Source: CAYSRJ01 sp964525675 (lineage in GTDB: Bacteria > Spirochaetota > B62-G9 > DRHN01). Taken from it: a stretch of 64,000 bases of DNA. The translations under genes and the position numbers were made by a program. The notes beneath the pieces are model-generated. The model searched no databases, was not told the DNA's origin, and saw nothing but the letters and a program-made list of their open reading frames with translations. Below are positions 46,829-56,729 of this stretch, piece by piece. Where the stretch lies: assembly GCA_964525675.1 (NCBI GenBank), contig CAZGJW010000002.1, forward strand, positions 41,846-105,845. The letters run 5' to 3'. Position 1 is the first letter of the stretch, and each line of letters begins with the position of its first letter.

Positions 46829-47943
46829 TGCACGAGATGCGGCAGAATATAATTACAAAACAGTGGGTGCTGTTTGCGACGGGGCGGGGGAAACGCCCCA
46901 ACGATTTTCAGAAGTCTGAGGGTGGGGAAACGGCAATACCTCATTATGATGCGAAGTGTCCTTTCTGTCCCGGTAACGAGCGCCTGCTCCCGCCGATTAT
47001 TCATGAGCGTCCGGTGATGCATTTTACCGGCGGGATGCAGTCGCCAGCCGACCGTACCGTCACTGCCCAGAATACTGCCGGAGGGAGCGTTGTTTCACGA
47101 AACCGTACCGGAAAGTTAGATGCCGGCAGCTCCGGTATACATATGATGCCCTGGCAGGCGAGAGTGGTGCCGAACAAGTTTCCCATCGTGATACCCGATG
47201 CCGATCGGGAGGTTCAGAATATCGGCTTCTATGCGGTATCAGGAGGATACGGCTGCCATGAGGTCGTGATTGAAAGCCCCTTTCACGACAGAGATCTTCC
47301 GGGAATGTCCGAATCCGAGGTGGAAGCGGTTGTCAGAACCTACCTCTACCGGTACGATGAGTTGACGAAAAAAGACGCCGATCTTGAGGTCTACATCTTC
47401 AGGAATCACGGCGCACGCTCGGGGACATCTCTCATCCACCCCCATTCCCAGATTATTGCTATTCCGGCCCTCTCGGACAGGAGGCGGCAACTGGTAAACG
47501 AAGCCGGACAATATTTTGAAGAACGGGGGGGCTGTGTGTTCTGCGAGGTTATGAGGTTTGAAAAAGAACAGAAGGTCAGGGTATTGTATGAAAACGGTTT
47601 ATTCCTGTGCATCGTGCCGTTTGCAGCGCAGGTGCCGTTTGAAGTGTGGGTCTTGCCCAAAACGCACAAAAGCAGCTTCAACGATATTGAGGAAACCGAG
47701 ATGCATGACTTTTCCGATGCCCTGAGGTATGTTCTGGGAAGGCTGTATCACAGGCTGGGTGATCCGGATTATAATTATATTATCCAATCGTTTTCTGCGG
47801 ATGGTCCTGATAAACGAGCTCTCCACTGGCACCTGCAGATTCTGCCAAAACTGACTATACCTGCGGGATTCGAGATAGCATCAGGTATATCCGTCAACCC
47901 CTTCCTTCCTGAAGAAAACTGTGCATTTCTGAAAGGTGAATAA
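46828..47943 (+). CDS. galT: Galactose-1-phosphate uridylyltransferase
   Basis: GalT exchanges UMP between UDP-glucose and galactose-1-P by a covalent uridylyl-histidine. The 371-residue protein has the catalytic HPHSQ motif at 204-208 (GTSLIHPHSQIIAIP), zinc-type cysteines in CPFCPGNERLLPP, and a second HxH-like motif HWHLQILPKL near the end. A polar, probably disordered insertion at residues 70-105 (MQSPADRTVTAQNTAGGSVV) is unusual. Translational coupling to otsAB (one-base overlap) suggests it feeds UDP-glucose metabolism. No galK or galE is adjacent. The true substrate might be another sugar-1-phosphate. Confidence 0.9.
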   Translation: MHEMRQNIITKQWVLFATGRGKRPNDFQKSEGGETAIPHYDAKCPFCPGNERLLPPIIHERPVMHFTGGMQSPADRTVTAQNTAGGSVVSRNRTGKLDAGSSGIHMMPWQARVVPNKFPIVIPDADREVQNIGFYAVSGGYGCHEVVIESPFHDRDLPGMSESEVEAVVRTYLYRYDELTKKDADLEVYIFRNHGARSGTSLIHPHSQIIAIPALSDRRRQLVNEAGQYFEERGGCVFCEVMRFEKEQKVRVLYENGLFLCIVPFAAQVPFEVWVLPKTHKSSFNDIEETEMHDFSDALRYVLGRLYHRLGDPDYNYIIQSFSADGPDKRALHWHLQILPKLTIPAGFEIASGISVNPFLPEENCAFLKGE

Positions 47944-48072
47944 AAAGCTGAAAATCAAGTTTGAATATTTCCAATTTTTCTATCTTTAATGACAGATAAC
48001 TTTCATTGACGGACAGGGTGTATCGTATTATCCTTCTTCAACTGTAAATTTTTGAAAACCAGGTTACTTTTA

Positions 48073-49278
48073 ATGCAAAGTCTCGATAATTACCGGAAGA
48101 TTTCCGGGGACAGGGTTCTATTTGATATTTATCATAAGGCGAGCAGGTTGAACGGCAGGCACATCCTCAACATCAATTCCACCTCTCAGGGGGGAGGAGT
48201 GGCCGAGATACTCTCCTCGCTCGTGCCGCTCATGAACGATATCGGCGTCGATGCCGGGTGGCGGATACTGCACGGGAATCCTGACTTTTTCACGATAACG
48301 AAAAAGTTCCACAACGCGCTTCAGGGAGAAAAAATGAATCTTACGAAGATGAAGCGCACACTGTACGAGCGGACGAATCGAAGTTTTGCGGTGTACACGC
48401 ATATCGGCCACGACTGCGTGATCATCCATGACCCCCAGCCTCTGCCCCTTATCAAGTATAAGAAAAAAATGCAGCCGTGGGTGTGGCGCTGCCACATCGA
48501 CCTTTCGAACCCGTTTGACGAGATATGGGACTTCTTGAAGGGCTTTATCCTCCGTTACGATAAGGTTATTATCTCGAACGAGAAGTACAGAAGCGAGAAC
48601 CTGCCGGTCGAGCAGAAAATTATCCCACCGGCGATCGATCCCCTGTCACCGAAAAACATGGAACTGTCCCAGAAGGATATCGACAAGTACCTGAAAAAAT
48701 TCTGCATTCCCACTGACAAGCCGATTATCACGCAGATTTCGCGGTTCGACAAGTGGAAGGATCCGCTCGGGGTGCTCGAGATATACAAGCGGGTGAGAAA
48801 GGAAGTGGACTGCCGTCTCGTGCTCTGCGGGAGCATGGCGACGGACGACCCTGAGGGGCTTGCGATCTACGAGAAGGTGCGTCAGCGGGCGAATGATCTG
48901 GTTGAGAAGGGAGAGGTCATCCTCATTACCATAGAGAACAACATTCTCGTCAATGTGCTGCAGAGAGCAGCCTCTGTCGTGATCCAGAAGTCGACCAGGG
49001 AGGGATTCGGCCTGACGGTGACCGAAGCATTATGGAAGGGCAGGGCGGTAGTTGCCTCCAATGTCGGCGGTATTCCCCTGCAGATCAGCGACGGCGAAAC
49101 GGGCTTTCTTTTCGATCCGAAGGACCTGAATGGCTTTACGGAAAAGATTGTCGATCTCCTGCAGAATCCCGATCTGGCACGTGAAATAGGGACGCGCGCA
49201 CGTGAGATGGTGCGGGAAAAATTCCTGATTACAAGGCTGCTCGGCGATTACATCGACCTGCTCAGCGAGATGCTGTAG
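48073..49278 (+). CDS. treT: Trehalose glycosyltransferring synthase-like GT4 enzyme (TreT)
   Basis: The 401-residue GT-B protein starts with HILNINSTSQGGGVAEILSS and the family motif RILHGNPDFFTITKKFHNAL. It has VIIHDPQPLPLIKYKKK, and a C-terminal donor site with ISRFDKWKDPLGVLEIYKR, STREGFGLTVTEALWKGRAV and VGGIPLQISDGETGFLFDP. This combination matches TreT, which makes trehalose from an NDP-glucose and glucose, and it can run in either direction. A close relative is trehalose phosphorylase. ATG 48073 is preferred to a TTG at 48052. TTGACG at 48006 could be a -35 box. It lies downstream of otsAB-galT, giving the cell two trehalose routes. Confidence 0.85.
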   Translation: MQSLDNYRKISGDRVLFDIYHKASRLNGRHILNINSTSQGGGVAEILSSLVPLMNDIGVDAGWRILHGNPDFFTITKKFHNALQGEKMNLTKMKRTLYERTNRSFAVYTHIGHDCVIIHDPQPLPLIKYKKKMQPWVWRCHIDLSNPFDEIWDFLKGFILRYDKVIISNEKYRSENLPVEQKIIPPAIDPLSPKNMELSQKDIDKYLKKFCIPTDKPIITQISRFDKWKDPLGVLEIYKRVRKEVDCRLVLCGSMATDDPEGLAIYEKVRQRANDLVEKGEVILITIENNILVNVLQRAASVVIQKSTREGFGLTVTEALWKGRAVVASNVGGIPLQISDGETGFLFDPKDLNGFTEKIVDLLQNPDLAREIGTRAREMVREKFLITRLLGDYIDLLSEML

Positions 49279-49382
49279 GGAGGCATGCGCATTGCATGTT
49301 CATGGTCGTGCATTTTCCCAGCGAAGTATACGAGTTGTTGCTTACGCTCAACTCTATTAATCAGATGTCAATACTGACGGCA

Positions 49383-50372
49383 TTACCTGCCCTGCATATT
49401 GTACAGGTAGTTGAAATAATCGGGATCAGTCGTCAGCGTCTTCCTGAATTTCGGAAGCATTTTCCTGTAGCTCTCGATCGATTTCCAGAATGCGTAGAAC
49501 TCCGGGTTCTTTCGGTATGCTTCTGCGTAGATCGCTGCCGCCTTTGCATCGGCTTCGCCCTTGATCTGCTCGGATGTCCTGTACGCCTCCGACTGAATGG
49601 TGCGAAGCTCCCTTTCCTTTCTTCCGATCCAGGCCGCTTTCTTGCCCTCGCCGTCCGACCTGAATGCCTGAGCGATCTGGTTTCTCTCCTTGATCATGCG
49701 GTTGTACACGCTTTCCGTCAGGTCGTCGGAGTACTTGATCTGCCGTATCACGATGTCGATTAGCTCGATCCCGTACTGCGGGGTGATCTTCTTCGCTTCC
49801 CCGAGCATCTCACGGGAGAGCACGGTTCGTCCCTTTTCGATTTCGTCGTAGACGGTTTTCGAAAATATCGCTATCGATTCGGAGACGCCCTCCTCTTCGT
49901 TCGATTCGGAGGAGGATAGATACACATCCTTGCGCTCGATTTCATTGATAACGTTTGAGTTTCTTACCGCTTCGCGGATGGAGTTTCTCGATATGATCTT
50001 TCGTACCTCGGAATCGATGACATCGTCAAGCCTGGATTGAGCCTGGGTGATGGTGCCAACCGATTCATAGAACAACTGCGGGTCGATGATTCTCCAGCGT
50101 GCCGTGGTGTCCACCCATATAAACTGGTTTTCCTCCGTGGGGAGGCGCTGCGCTTCACCGTCCCATGAAAGGATCTTTTTTGGGTACCGCTTCACCTTGT
50201 CGACCAACGGAAGCTTAACCTTGAGACCGGCCTTGGTTTTTACTTCGACTATTCTACCGAAACGGACTATGACCGCCTGCCGTCCTTCCTCGATTGTGTA
50301 CAGAGGCCCGAGAGCGAGAAAAAGAAGAATCGCTACAACGACAACCACTAAAATAATAATGAGCTTTCTCAT
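49383..50372 (-). CDS. hflC: HflC, membrane-anchored SPFH protein
   Basis: HflC forms a periplasm-facing ring with HflK that surrounds and modulates the FtsH protease. The 329-residue protein has an N-terminal signal anchor (residues 4-26, LIIILVVVVVAILLFLALG), the SPFH domain (EEGRQAVIVRFGRIVEVKTKAGLKVKLP), then QAFRSDGEGKKAAWIGRKEREL and a long helical region, ending FRKTLTTDPDYFNYL, typical of HflC. An acidic stretch (SSSESNEEEGVSE) in the middle is longer than usual. The ATG overlaps the last codons of hflK by 4 bases. Confidence 0.95.
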   Translation of the reverse strand: MRKLIIILVVVVVAILLFLALGPLYTIEEGRQAVIVRFGRIVEVKTKAGLKVKLPLVDKVKRYPKKILSWDGEAQRLPTEENQFIWVDTTARWRIIDPQLFYESVGTITQAQSRLDDVIDSEVRKIISRNSIREAVRNSNVINEIERKDVYLSSSESNEEEGVSESIAIFSKTVYDEIEKGRTVLSREMLGEAKKITPQYGIELIDIVIRQIKYSDDLTESVYNRMIKERNQIAQAFRSDGEGKKAAWIGRKERELRTIQSEAYRTSEQIKGEADAKAAAIYAEAYRKNPEFYAFWKSIESYRKMLPKFRKTLTTDPDYFNYLYNMQGR

Positions 50373-51343
50373 TTTACACCTCCCTGGCCTGAGAGTGATT
50401 TGAAGGGAACGAAGTTTTTAAGGTTCTTGTCGATGAGATCCGTGTTCTCGACTTCCTTGAACACGTCTTCGAACATCTCATAGTAGAGGCGGGTTCTCGT
50501 AACCTGCGGGTTTCGGTTGTACTCGTTGAGCACTTTGGAAAACCGGGCAACATCTCCCTCTGCCCTGTTGACCCTCTCAACCGCATATCCCTCGGCCTGC
50601 TCGATGAGCTGCTGCGCTTCACCTTTTGCCCGGGGAATAGCCTCGTTGTATGCCTGCTTTCCCTCGTTGATGAGCCTGCTCCGGTCCTGTATCGCCTTGT
50701 TTACATCCTCGAATGCATTCTGCACAGACCCCTTTGGCGGCACGATGTTCTGCAGCTTGACCGTGGTCACCCTGATGCCGAGATCGTATTTATTGAAAAG
50801 CACGTTCATCATGTCCTGACCGTACTGCTCGATGTTCGCCCGTTCAGCACCGATTACATCGAGGATAGCGCGGTCGCCGATGAGCAGGTTGATCACAGAC
50901 TGCGATATATCGCGGATGGTTTTCGTCTGATTATCCACTTCAAACAGCCATTTGATCGGATCGACGATGCGGTACTGGATGATCCATTCGGCATCGACGA
51001 TGTTGAGGTCGCCGGTTAACATGATCGATTCCCCGGGAAAATCAAACTCCGAATACACCGTGGTAATCCCGGCCTTGGTGGTCCTGAACCCGAACTCCTG
51101 CTTCAGAACCATCTGGGTGGGTACGTTGTACCTCCTTTCTATACCGAAGGGGAGCTTCATGTGCAGGCCGGGCTCGGTGAGCCGGTTGAACCTGCCAAAG
51201 CGAAGCACGACCCCCTGCTCCTTCTGATCGACTATGTAAAAGCTCGTTGATATTAAGAATATGAGAATAATAAAGACGAATATGCCCAGGACGACCATGG
51301 GCGTGATGTTTCTGCTTCCTGAAGATGAAGAGCTGCTTGACAT
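50369..51343 (-). CDS. hflK: HflK, membrane-anchored SPFH protein
   Basis: HflK is the partner of HflC in the FtsH-regulating complex. The 324-residue protein has a short Ser-rich cytoplasmic start (SSSSSSGSRN), a single membrane anchor (VVLGIFVFIILIFLISTSF), the SPFH core (VDQKEQGVVLRFGRFNRLTEPGLHMKLP), and LQNIVPPKGSVQNAFEDVNKAIQDRSRLINEGKQAYN followed by the helical AEGYAVERVNRAEGDVARF that forms the ring wall. It lacks the long Gly/Pro-rich N-terminus of the Escherichia coli protein. It is first of the two-gene operon. Confidence 0.94.
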   Translation of the reverse strand: MSSSSSSSGSRNITPMVVLGIFVFIILIFLISTSFYIVDQKEQGVVLRFGRFNRLTEPGLHMKLPFGIERRYNVPTQMVLKQEFGFRTTKAGITTVYSEFDFPGESIMLTGDLNIVDAEWIIQYRIVDPIKWLFEVDNQTKTIRDISQSVINLLIGDRAILDVIGAERANIEQYGQDMMNVLFNKYDLGIRVTTVKLQNIVPPKGSVQNAFEDVNKAIQDRSRLINEGKQAYNEAIPRAKGEAQQLIEQAEGYAVERVNRAEGDVARFSKVLNEYNRNPQVTRTRLYYEMFEDVFKEVENTDLIDKNLKNFVPFKSLSGQGGVK

Positions 51344-51575
51344 GATTTTCCTCTCTTTGATTCAGATTTGTCCGGGATTTTCGGTCGTACTTCTTGTTTC
51401 AGATAAAAAGAGACAGACCCCAAGCATACAGAAACCGGACTGAGTGGGCGGACCACATGGAATGAACTGTAAACGTATGGTAAAAAAGCCTGTACCCCCT
51501 TATACAGTGATGCTACGGAGGATAAATGTCAACGGTTCTTTTTATTCTTTTGTGCTGGTTCGATAAATTCGGTGA

Positions 51576-52730
51576 TCAGCCCTGTGCCCGGTCTTTGCTG
51601 TTCACGACTTTTCTTTCAAGAAACGGGCTTATACGGGTGACGATTTCATAGTTGATGGTCTGGGCCCAGCCCGCCATCGTTTCAGCAGAAATGACCTCAT
51701 TACCCCATCGGCCGAGAATCACCACCTCGTTTTCCAGGGTCACTTTCGGAATATCCGTTACATCGATCATGGAGAGGTTCATGCATATCCTGCCGATGAC
51801 GGGTGCCCGTTTCCCGTTGACAAGCACATAGGCGGTGTTGCCGAGCGAGCGGTCATACCCATCCGCATACCCGATCGGTAAAACCGCAACTCTCGTTTTC
51901 CGTGTCGTCCGGTAAGAGCAGCCGTAGCCGACGAAACTGCCCTCTGGAAGACTTTTCAGTTGGATTGCACGCGTCTTCCACGTCAACACCGGCTTGAGAT
52001 CGGGCACCGATTTTTCTCTCATGGTTGCGGAGAGAAATGTCTCCCGAGAGGGCCAGAGCCCGTACACGCCGATACCGGCCCTGATCATCGAAAAGTGGGT
52101 TTCGGGAAAGAGAACTGCCGCAGCCGTGCAGGTCGTATGAATGATCGGCGGATTTTCTCCCATTTTCTGTATATCTTCGAGCGCCTTCTTGAAGGTTGTC
52201 AGCTGCCTGTGTGAATAGTCGTAGTTCAGCGTGTCCTCGATATTGGCGAAATGGGTCGAAACCCCTTCAAGCATAACGCCGTCGGCATCCTGAATCTCAC
52301 GGATATATTCCGGGATCTGCTCAGGCAGTATGCCCTGTCTTCCGGTGCCGGTTTCGATTTTCAGATGAATCCGAACCTGCGGACCGCCGGCTTTGATTTT
52401 CGACAGGGCGGCAATCGTCTCCCTGTTGAATACCGTGAGCCTGAGCTCTGCTTTAGCTGCATCATGAAGCTGCGATATCGGCACATGGCCGAGAAGAAGC
52501 ACCGGCTTTTTTACCCCGATCTCCCGTAGTTCGAGGCCCTCCTCCAGGGAGTTTACGGCAAACCAGTCCGCGTTTTTGAGTAACGGTACTACCTGTCGAA
52601 CACCATGGCCGTATGCATTAGACTTCACCACCGCGCAGAACAAAACATCCCTTTGTACTCCTTTTCTGATTTCATTCATGTTGTGGTCAGGTGCCTGCGC
52701 ATCCAGCTCTATCCAGACGAGGTTTGACAT
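51576..52730 (-). CDS. alr: Alanine racemase
   Basis: Alr makes D-alanine for peptidoglycan with PLP. The 384-residue protein has the PLP lysine at residue 36 in CAVVKSNAYGHG, the TIM-barrel strands (IKTGTGRQGILP-type segment read as LKIETGTGRQGILPEQI), VGYGCSYRTTRKTRVAVLPIGYADGY with the catalytic Tyr region, and GRICMNLSMIDVTD. The usual YG at the end of the second half is kept. No SD precedes the ATG. TTGTTG and TAGTAT (52740-52745, minus strand), 17 bases apart, would start transcription within a few bases of the ATG. It is divergent from the hyuA promoter. Confidence 0.94.
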   Translation of the reverse strand: MSNLVWIELDAQAPDHNMNEIRKGVQRDVLFCAVVKSNAYGHGVRQVVPLLKNADWFAVNSLEEGLELREIGVKKPVLLLGHVPISQLHDAAKAELRLTVFNRETIAALSKIKAGGPQVRIHLKIETGTGRQGILPEQIPEYIREIQDADGVMLEGVSTHFANIEDTLNYDYSHRQLTTFKKALEDIQKMGENPPIIHTTCTAAAVLFPETHFSMIRAGIGVYGLWPSRETFLSATMREKSVPDLKPVLTWKTRAIQLKSLPEGSFVGYGCSYRTTRKTRVAVLPIGYADGYDRSLGNTAYVLVNGKRAPVIGRICMNLSMIDVTDIPKVTLENEVVILGRWGNEVISAETMAGWAQTINYEIVTRISPFLERKVVNSKDRAQG

Positions 52731-52799
52731 GGCATGAGCATACTATGCAGCAAGCCGGATGACAACAAAAAATTGATGTTGGGCGTCTGTCTAATTCAA

Positions 52800-52828
52800 T
52801 TGACATACGATGCAGTTTCGTGTATGGT
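52800..52828 (+). promoter_or_regulatory. Candidate promoter of the hydantoinase operon
   Basis: TTGACA (52800-52805) and TATGGT (52823-52828) are 17 bases apart: a full -35 match and 4 of 6 at -10. It lies about 113 bases before the ATG at 52942. Confidence 0.55.
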
Positions 52829-52941
52829 AATCGATGTTTTTGGTGTGGTAATTCGGAGGTGTATTTACACCATGAGCGCTGTGGTGCTCTTCTGAATATG
52901 GTTTTAAACATCCGATAACAACAGACCAGGGAGGTTTACAT

Positions 52942-54990
52942 ATGAGGGTGGCGAGTGATATTGGCGGCACATTTACGGACCTTGTGTATCTTGACGAGAA
53001 AACTGGTGAGGTGGGTGTATCGAAAGCCTCCACGACACCGCAAAACTTCGCTGAAGGTGTAATAGAAACAATCAAGAAGGCGGGAATACGGGTGTCAGAT
53101 ACGAGCTTTTTTGTGCACGGCTCCACCATTGTGATCAATGCGCTCACGGAGCGGAAGGGAGCGAAAACCGGTCTTATTACAACCGATGGCTTTCGTGATG
53201 TGTTAGAGATCACACGCGCGAACAGGCCGGACCTGTACAATATGTACTATACGAAGCCCAGGCCATTTGTCCGGCGGCAGTACCGCCTTGAGGTGAAGGA
53301 GCGGGTCAACTACAAGGGGGAGGAGCTCGTTCCTTTAAACGAGGATGATGTTTTAAAGGCGGTTGAGTATTTCAAAAAAGAAAATATCCAGGCCATAGCC
53401 GTCTGTTTCCTTCATTCGTATGCGAATCCCGCTCATGAAAAGCGATGCGGTGAGATTATCAGAAAAATTGCCCCGGATATTCCGGTTACCCTCTCCTGTG
53501 ATATAACGCAGGAGTGGCGGGAGTACGAGCGTACAAACACCGCGGTACTCAACAGCTTCGTGCTCACCACGACGCGGTCCTACCTCGACAACCTGGAAAA
53601 AAGCCTTTCCAGCCTCGGTATGGGCAGGGTATACCACGTTATGCAGTCAAACGGCGGAACTGCCACGTTCGAAAGGGGAAAGCAGGCTCCAATAAACATG
53701 GTGGAATCAGGCCCGGTGGGCGGTGTGATCGGGACTGCGGTAATCGGCAGGATGCTCGGCGAGCCGAACACCATATCCTTCGATGTGGGAGGCACCACAG
53801 CGAAGACCTCGCTTGTTGAAGGGGGCAATCCGCGTATCACAACGGAGTACAAGATAGAGTGGAGCAGGACGTATGCCGGATACCCCATTCTCGTGCCGAC
53901 CATCGATATAGTAGAAATTGGAGCTGGGGGCGGATCGATCGCCTGGGTCGACGGTGCTGGCGCCCTGAGAATAGGACCCCAGAGCGCCGGTGCGGACCCC
54001 GGCCCGGCAAGCTATGGATGGGGAGGCGACAAACCGACCGTAACCGACGCAAATGTTCTCGCGGGAAGAATAAATCCCGATTACTTCCTTGGCGGAGAGA
54101 TTCCGCTTCGTGTCGATCTCGCAACGAACGCGATGCAGCCGGTAGCTAACTCGTTTCATCTGAGTATCGAGGATGCTGCTATGGGAGTGATCCGGCTTGC
54201 AGACTCCGACATGATAAACGCGCTCAAGCTGGTGTCCGTTCGCCGTGGGTACGACCCGCGCGATTTCATAATGGTGGCTTTCGGCGGTGGAGGCGCTATG
54301 CATGCAGGTGCGATTACACGGGAGCTTCGCGTGAAAAAGGCTGTGATTCCCACAAATCCAGCGGTGTTTTCCGCCTGGGGAATGCTCGTCACCGATCTCA
54401 GGCAGGATTTTATCAGAACATTGATACGACGCACCGACCAGGTCGACCCTGCTGAGGTCGAATCGTTTTTTGCGGGCATGGAGGATCAGGCAATGGAGCT
54501 CATGCTGGAACAGCATATAACGAAGGACCGGGTCGTGTTTCAGCGTTTTGCCGACATGCGGTACATGGGGCAGGAGCACACGGTGAAGGTGCCCCTTCCC
54601 GCGGGCAGGATAACAGCCGAAAAAATTCCCGAAATAAACGAACGGTTTAATGGGCTTCACGAGCATGCGTATACCTTCCGCCTCGAATCATCGATCGAGC
54701 TGGTAAACTATCACCTCACCGCATTCGGCACCGTCGAGAAACCGGAGCTCAATAAAATCAATGGGAAGGGTCTTTCTCTGAAAGATGCGAAGAAGGGAAG
54801 CAGAAACGTGAATTTCGACGAGCTCGGATTTCATGAGAGCCCCATATACGAGCGTGACCGTTTTCCTGTTAACGAGTACCTGCAGGGGCCCATGGTTATC
54901 GAAGAGCCTGCCTCGACCACTGTTGTATTCCCCGACCAGAGGATGATGCGGGACGAGTACGGCTTCCTGCATATCGAGAATATCGACTGA
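52942..54990 (+). CDS. Hydantoinase/oxoprolinase subunit A (acetone carboxylase beta-like)
   Basis: The 682-residue protein has the ASKHA ATPase hallmarks: ASDIGGTFTDLVYLDEKTG at the N-terminus, STIVINALTERKGAKTGLITT, ESGPVGGVIGTAVIG and SFDVGGTTAKTSLVEGG. GRINPDYFLGG and MVAFGGGGAMHAGAI lie in the second half. Enzymes of this family use ATP to open 5-oxoproline or hydantoins, or to carboxylate ketones. The close match of domain order to HyuA and its pairing with HyuB support an ATP-dependent cyclic amidase or related role. GGGAGG precedes the ATG. Substrate not predictable. A different family member, fused to DUF1638, lies at 17418. Confidence 0.93.
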   Translation: MRVASDIGGTFTDLVYLDEKTGEVGVSKASTTPQNFAEGVIETIKKAGIRVSDTSFFVHGSTIVINALTERKGAKTGLITTDGFRDVLEITRANRPDLYNMYYTKPRPFVRRQYRLEVKERVNYKGEELVPLNEDDVLKAVEYFKKENIQAIAVCFLHSYANPAHEKRCGEIIRKIAPDIPVTLSCDITQEWREYERTNTAVLNSFVLTTTRSYLDNLEKSLSSLGMGRVYHVMQSNGGTATFERGKQAPINMVESGPVGGVIGTAVIGRMLGEPNTISFDVGGTTAKTSLVEGGNPRITTEYKIEWSRTYAGYPILVPTIDIVEIGAGGGSIAWVDGAGALRIGPQSAGADPGPASYGWGGDKPTVTDANVLAGRINPDYFLGGEIPLRVDLATNAMQPVANSFHLSIEDAAMGVIRLADSDMINALKLVSVRRGYDPRDFIMVAFGGGGAMHAGAITRELRVKKAVIPTNPAVFSAWGMLVTDLRQDFIRTLIRRTDQVDPAEVESFFAGMEDQAMELMLEQHITKDRVVFQRFADMRYMGQEHTVKVPLPAGRITAEKIPEINERFNGLHEHAYTFRLESSIELVNYHLTAFGTVEKPELNKINGKGLSLKDAKKGSRNVNFDELGFHESPIYERDRFPVNEYLQGPMVIEEPASTTVVFPDQRMMRDEYGFLHIENID

Positions 54991-55001
54991 GGAGGATTCA
55001 A

Positions 55002-56729
55002 ATGGCGAAAAACAGCATAGATCCTTTTACACTTGAAATAATAAAGGAGGGGCTTCTTGCAGTCGGGGACGAGATGTTCGTTACCATGCAGCGAACGAGC
55101 ATGAGTACGATTATATACGAGGTGCTCGACTACGCGACCGGCCTCACCGACGCAAGGGGCAGGCTTATCACCCAGGGAAACGGTGTGACGCTCTTTTTAG
55201 GCACCCTGGACTTTGGGGTTCGAAGTGTTCTCAAGAAGTTCGGCGAGGATGGACTAAAGCCAGGAGACATACTCGTTACGAACGACCCGTACGAGGGAGG
55301 CGGCACTCATCTGTCAGATGTTTCGCTCATCATGCCCATATTCTACGACGGGAAGATCGTCGCCTTCTCGGCAAACAAGGGACACTGGACCGAAGTCGGC
55401 GGCATGGCTGCCGGGTCGTGGACGACGAACTCGACGGAGATATACCAGGAGGGGCTGCAGTTCCCGTGCATAAAGATATTTAACGAGGGGGTCGTGAACG
55501 AGGCGCTCATCGATCTCATCAGGGCCAATGTTCGGACACCGGATATGTCGATCGGCGATATGTACGCCCAGGCCGCCTCGCTCCGTATAGCGGAGAAAAG
55601 GTTCCAGGAGCTGTGCGACAAGCACGGCGTCGAAAAGGTGCTTGCCGGAGTCGAGACCCTCATGGACCATTCCGAGCAGCTCATACGCCAGGAGATACAA
55701 AAGATACCTCCGGGTGTGTACGAGGCATCGGATTTTATAGATGACGACGGTGTGGGAAACGGGCCCTTCGAGGTAAAGGTGAAGGTGACGGTGGCTGATG
55801 ACAGCATCGTCTGTGATTTCACCGGGTCTCATATGCAGGTGCCGGGCCCGATAAACGCTGCGCGGACAGGGCTGTACTCGTCAGCGCGCGCCATACTCAT
55901 TGCCCTGACCGACCCCTCCATCCCGGCGAACGAGGGGTGCTTCAGGCCGCTTGAGGTGATCTGTCCTGACAAAACCATCTTTACCTGTGAAAAACCGGCA
56001 TCCGTGTCGACCTACTGGGAAACGATGATGTACGCTGCCGATCTAATCTGGAAGGCGATGGCGCCTGTTATGCCGCGCAAGCTCCCCGCCGGCCATTTTT
56101 TGAGTGTGTGCGGGGTGGTGCTCTCAGGGATTCACCCGGATACCGGTGAGCTCTTCATTCTAGTAGAGCCGCAGGCAGGTGGATGGGGCGCCGGCGCGGA
56201 CAAGGACGGTGAGGCAGGGCTCGTATGTGTAGGTGACGGAGAGACATATATCATTCCGATTGAGGTAGCGGAGACAAGGTACGGTATTCTCGTGGACCGG
56301 TACGGGTACGATATCACAGAGGGCGGTGAGGGCGAGTTCAGAGGAGGCCGCGGGCTCGTGCGGGATTACCGTATCGTTGCCAACGAGGCATGGTTCACTG
56401 GTACCTTCGGCCGGTTCAAATTCCTCCCGTGGGGCATGTCCGGGGGGAACCGGGGATCGAGAAACTACACGAAGATGTTCTTTGCAGATGGCAGAAAGGC
56501 CGAGGTATTCGGGAAGGCGGCCCAGTACCACATGAAAAAGGGAGATACCGCCCGGCTCATTACCGGCACCGGTGGCGGGTATGGCGACCCCTTGAAGCGT
56601 CCGGTGGAGAATATTATCGAGGATCTTAAAAACGGGTTTATCACTACCGAAATTGCCGAAAAGCAATACGGTGTGACGGTGGATGAAAAGACCTTCGAGG
56701 TGACAAAACTCTCCTCGAAAAGAGGGTAG
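55002..56729 (+). CDS. Hydantoinase/oxoprolinase subunit B
   Basis: The 575-residue protein is the HyuB-type partner: DPFTLEIIKEGLLAVGDEMFVTMQRTSMSTIIYEVLDYATG at the start, LVTNDPYEGGGTHLSDVSLIMP, CDFTGSHMQVPGPINA and GNRGSRNYTKMFF near the end. It supplies the metal site in the two-subunit enzyme. AGGAGG lies 6 bases before the ATG. It follows hyuA with an 11-base gap. The stop codon overlaps the GTG of the racemase-like stub. Confidence 0.93.
   Translation: MAKNSIDPFTLEIIKEGLLAVGDEMFVTMQRTSMSTIIYEVLDYATGLTDARGRLITQGNGVTLFLGTLDFGVRSVLKKFGEDGLKPGDILVTNDPYEGGGTHLSDVSLIMPIFYDGKIVAFSANKGHWTEVGGMAAGSWTTNSTEIYQEGLQFPCIKIFNEGVVNEALIDLIRANVRTPDMSIGDMYAQAASLRIAEKRFQELCDKHGVEKVLAGVETLMDHSEQLIRQEIQKIPPGVYEASDFIDDDGVGNGPFEVKVKVTVADDSIVCDFTGSHMQVPGPINAARTGLYSSARAILIALTDPSIPANEGCFRPLEVICPDKTIFTCEKPASVSTYWETMMYAADLIWKAMAPVMPRKLPAGHFLSVCGVVLSGIHPDTGELFILVEPQAGGWGAGADKDGEAGLVCVGDGETYIIPIEVAETRYGILVDRYGYDITEGGEGEFRGGRGLVRDYRIVANEAWFTGTFGRFKFLPWGMSGGNRGSRNYTKMFFADGRKAEVFGKAAQYHMKKGDTARLITGTGGGYGDPLKRPVENIIEDLKNGFITTEIAEKQYGVTVDEKTFEVTKLSSKRG

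Noticed and set aside
53707..54666. A 319-codon minus-strand frame opposite hyuA
   Set aside because: It overlaps conserved hydantoinase A sequence and resembles no protein family.
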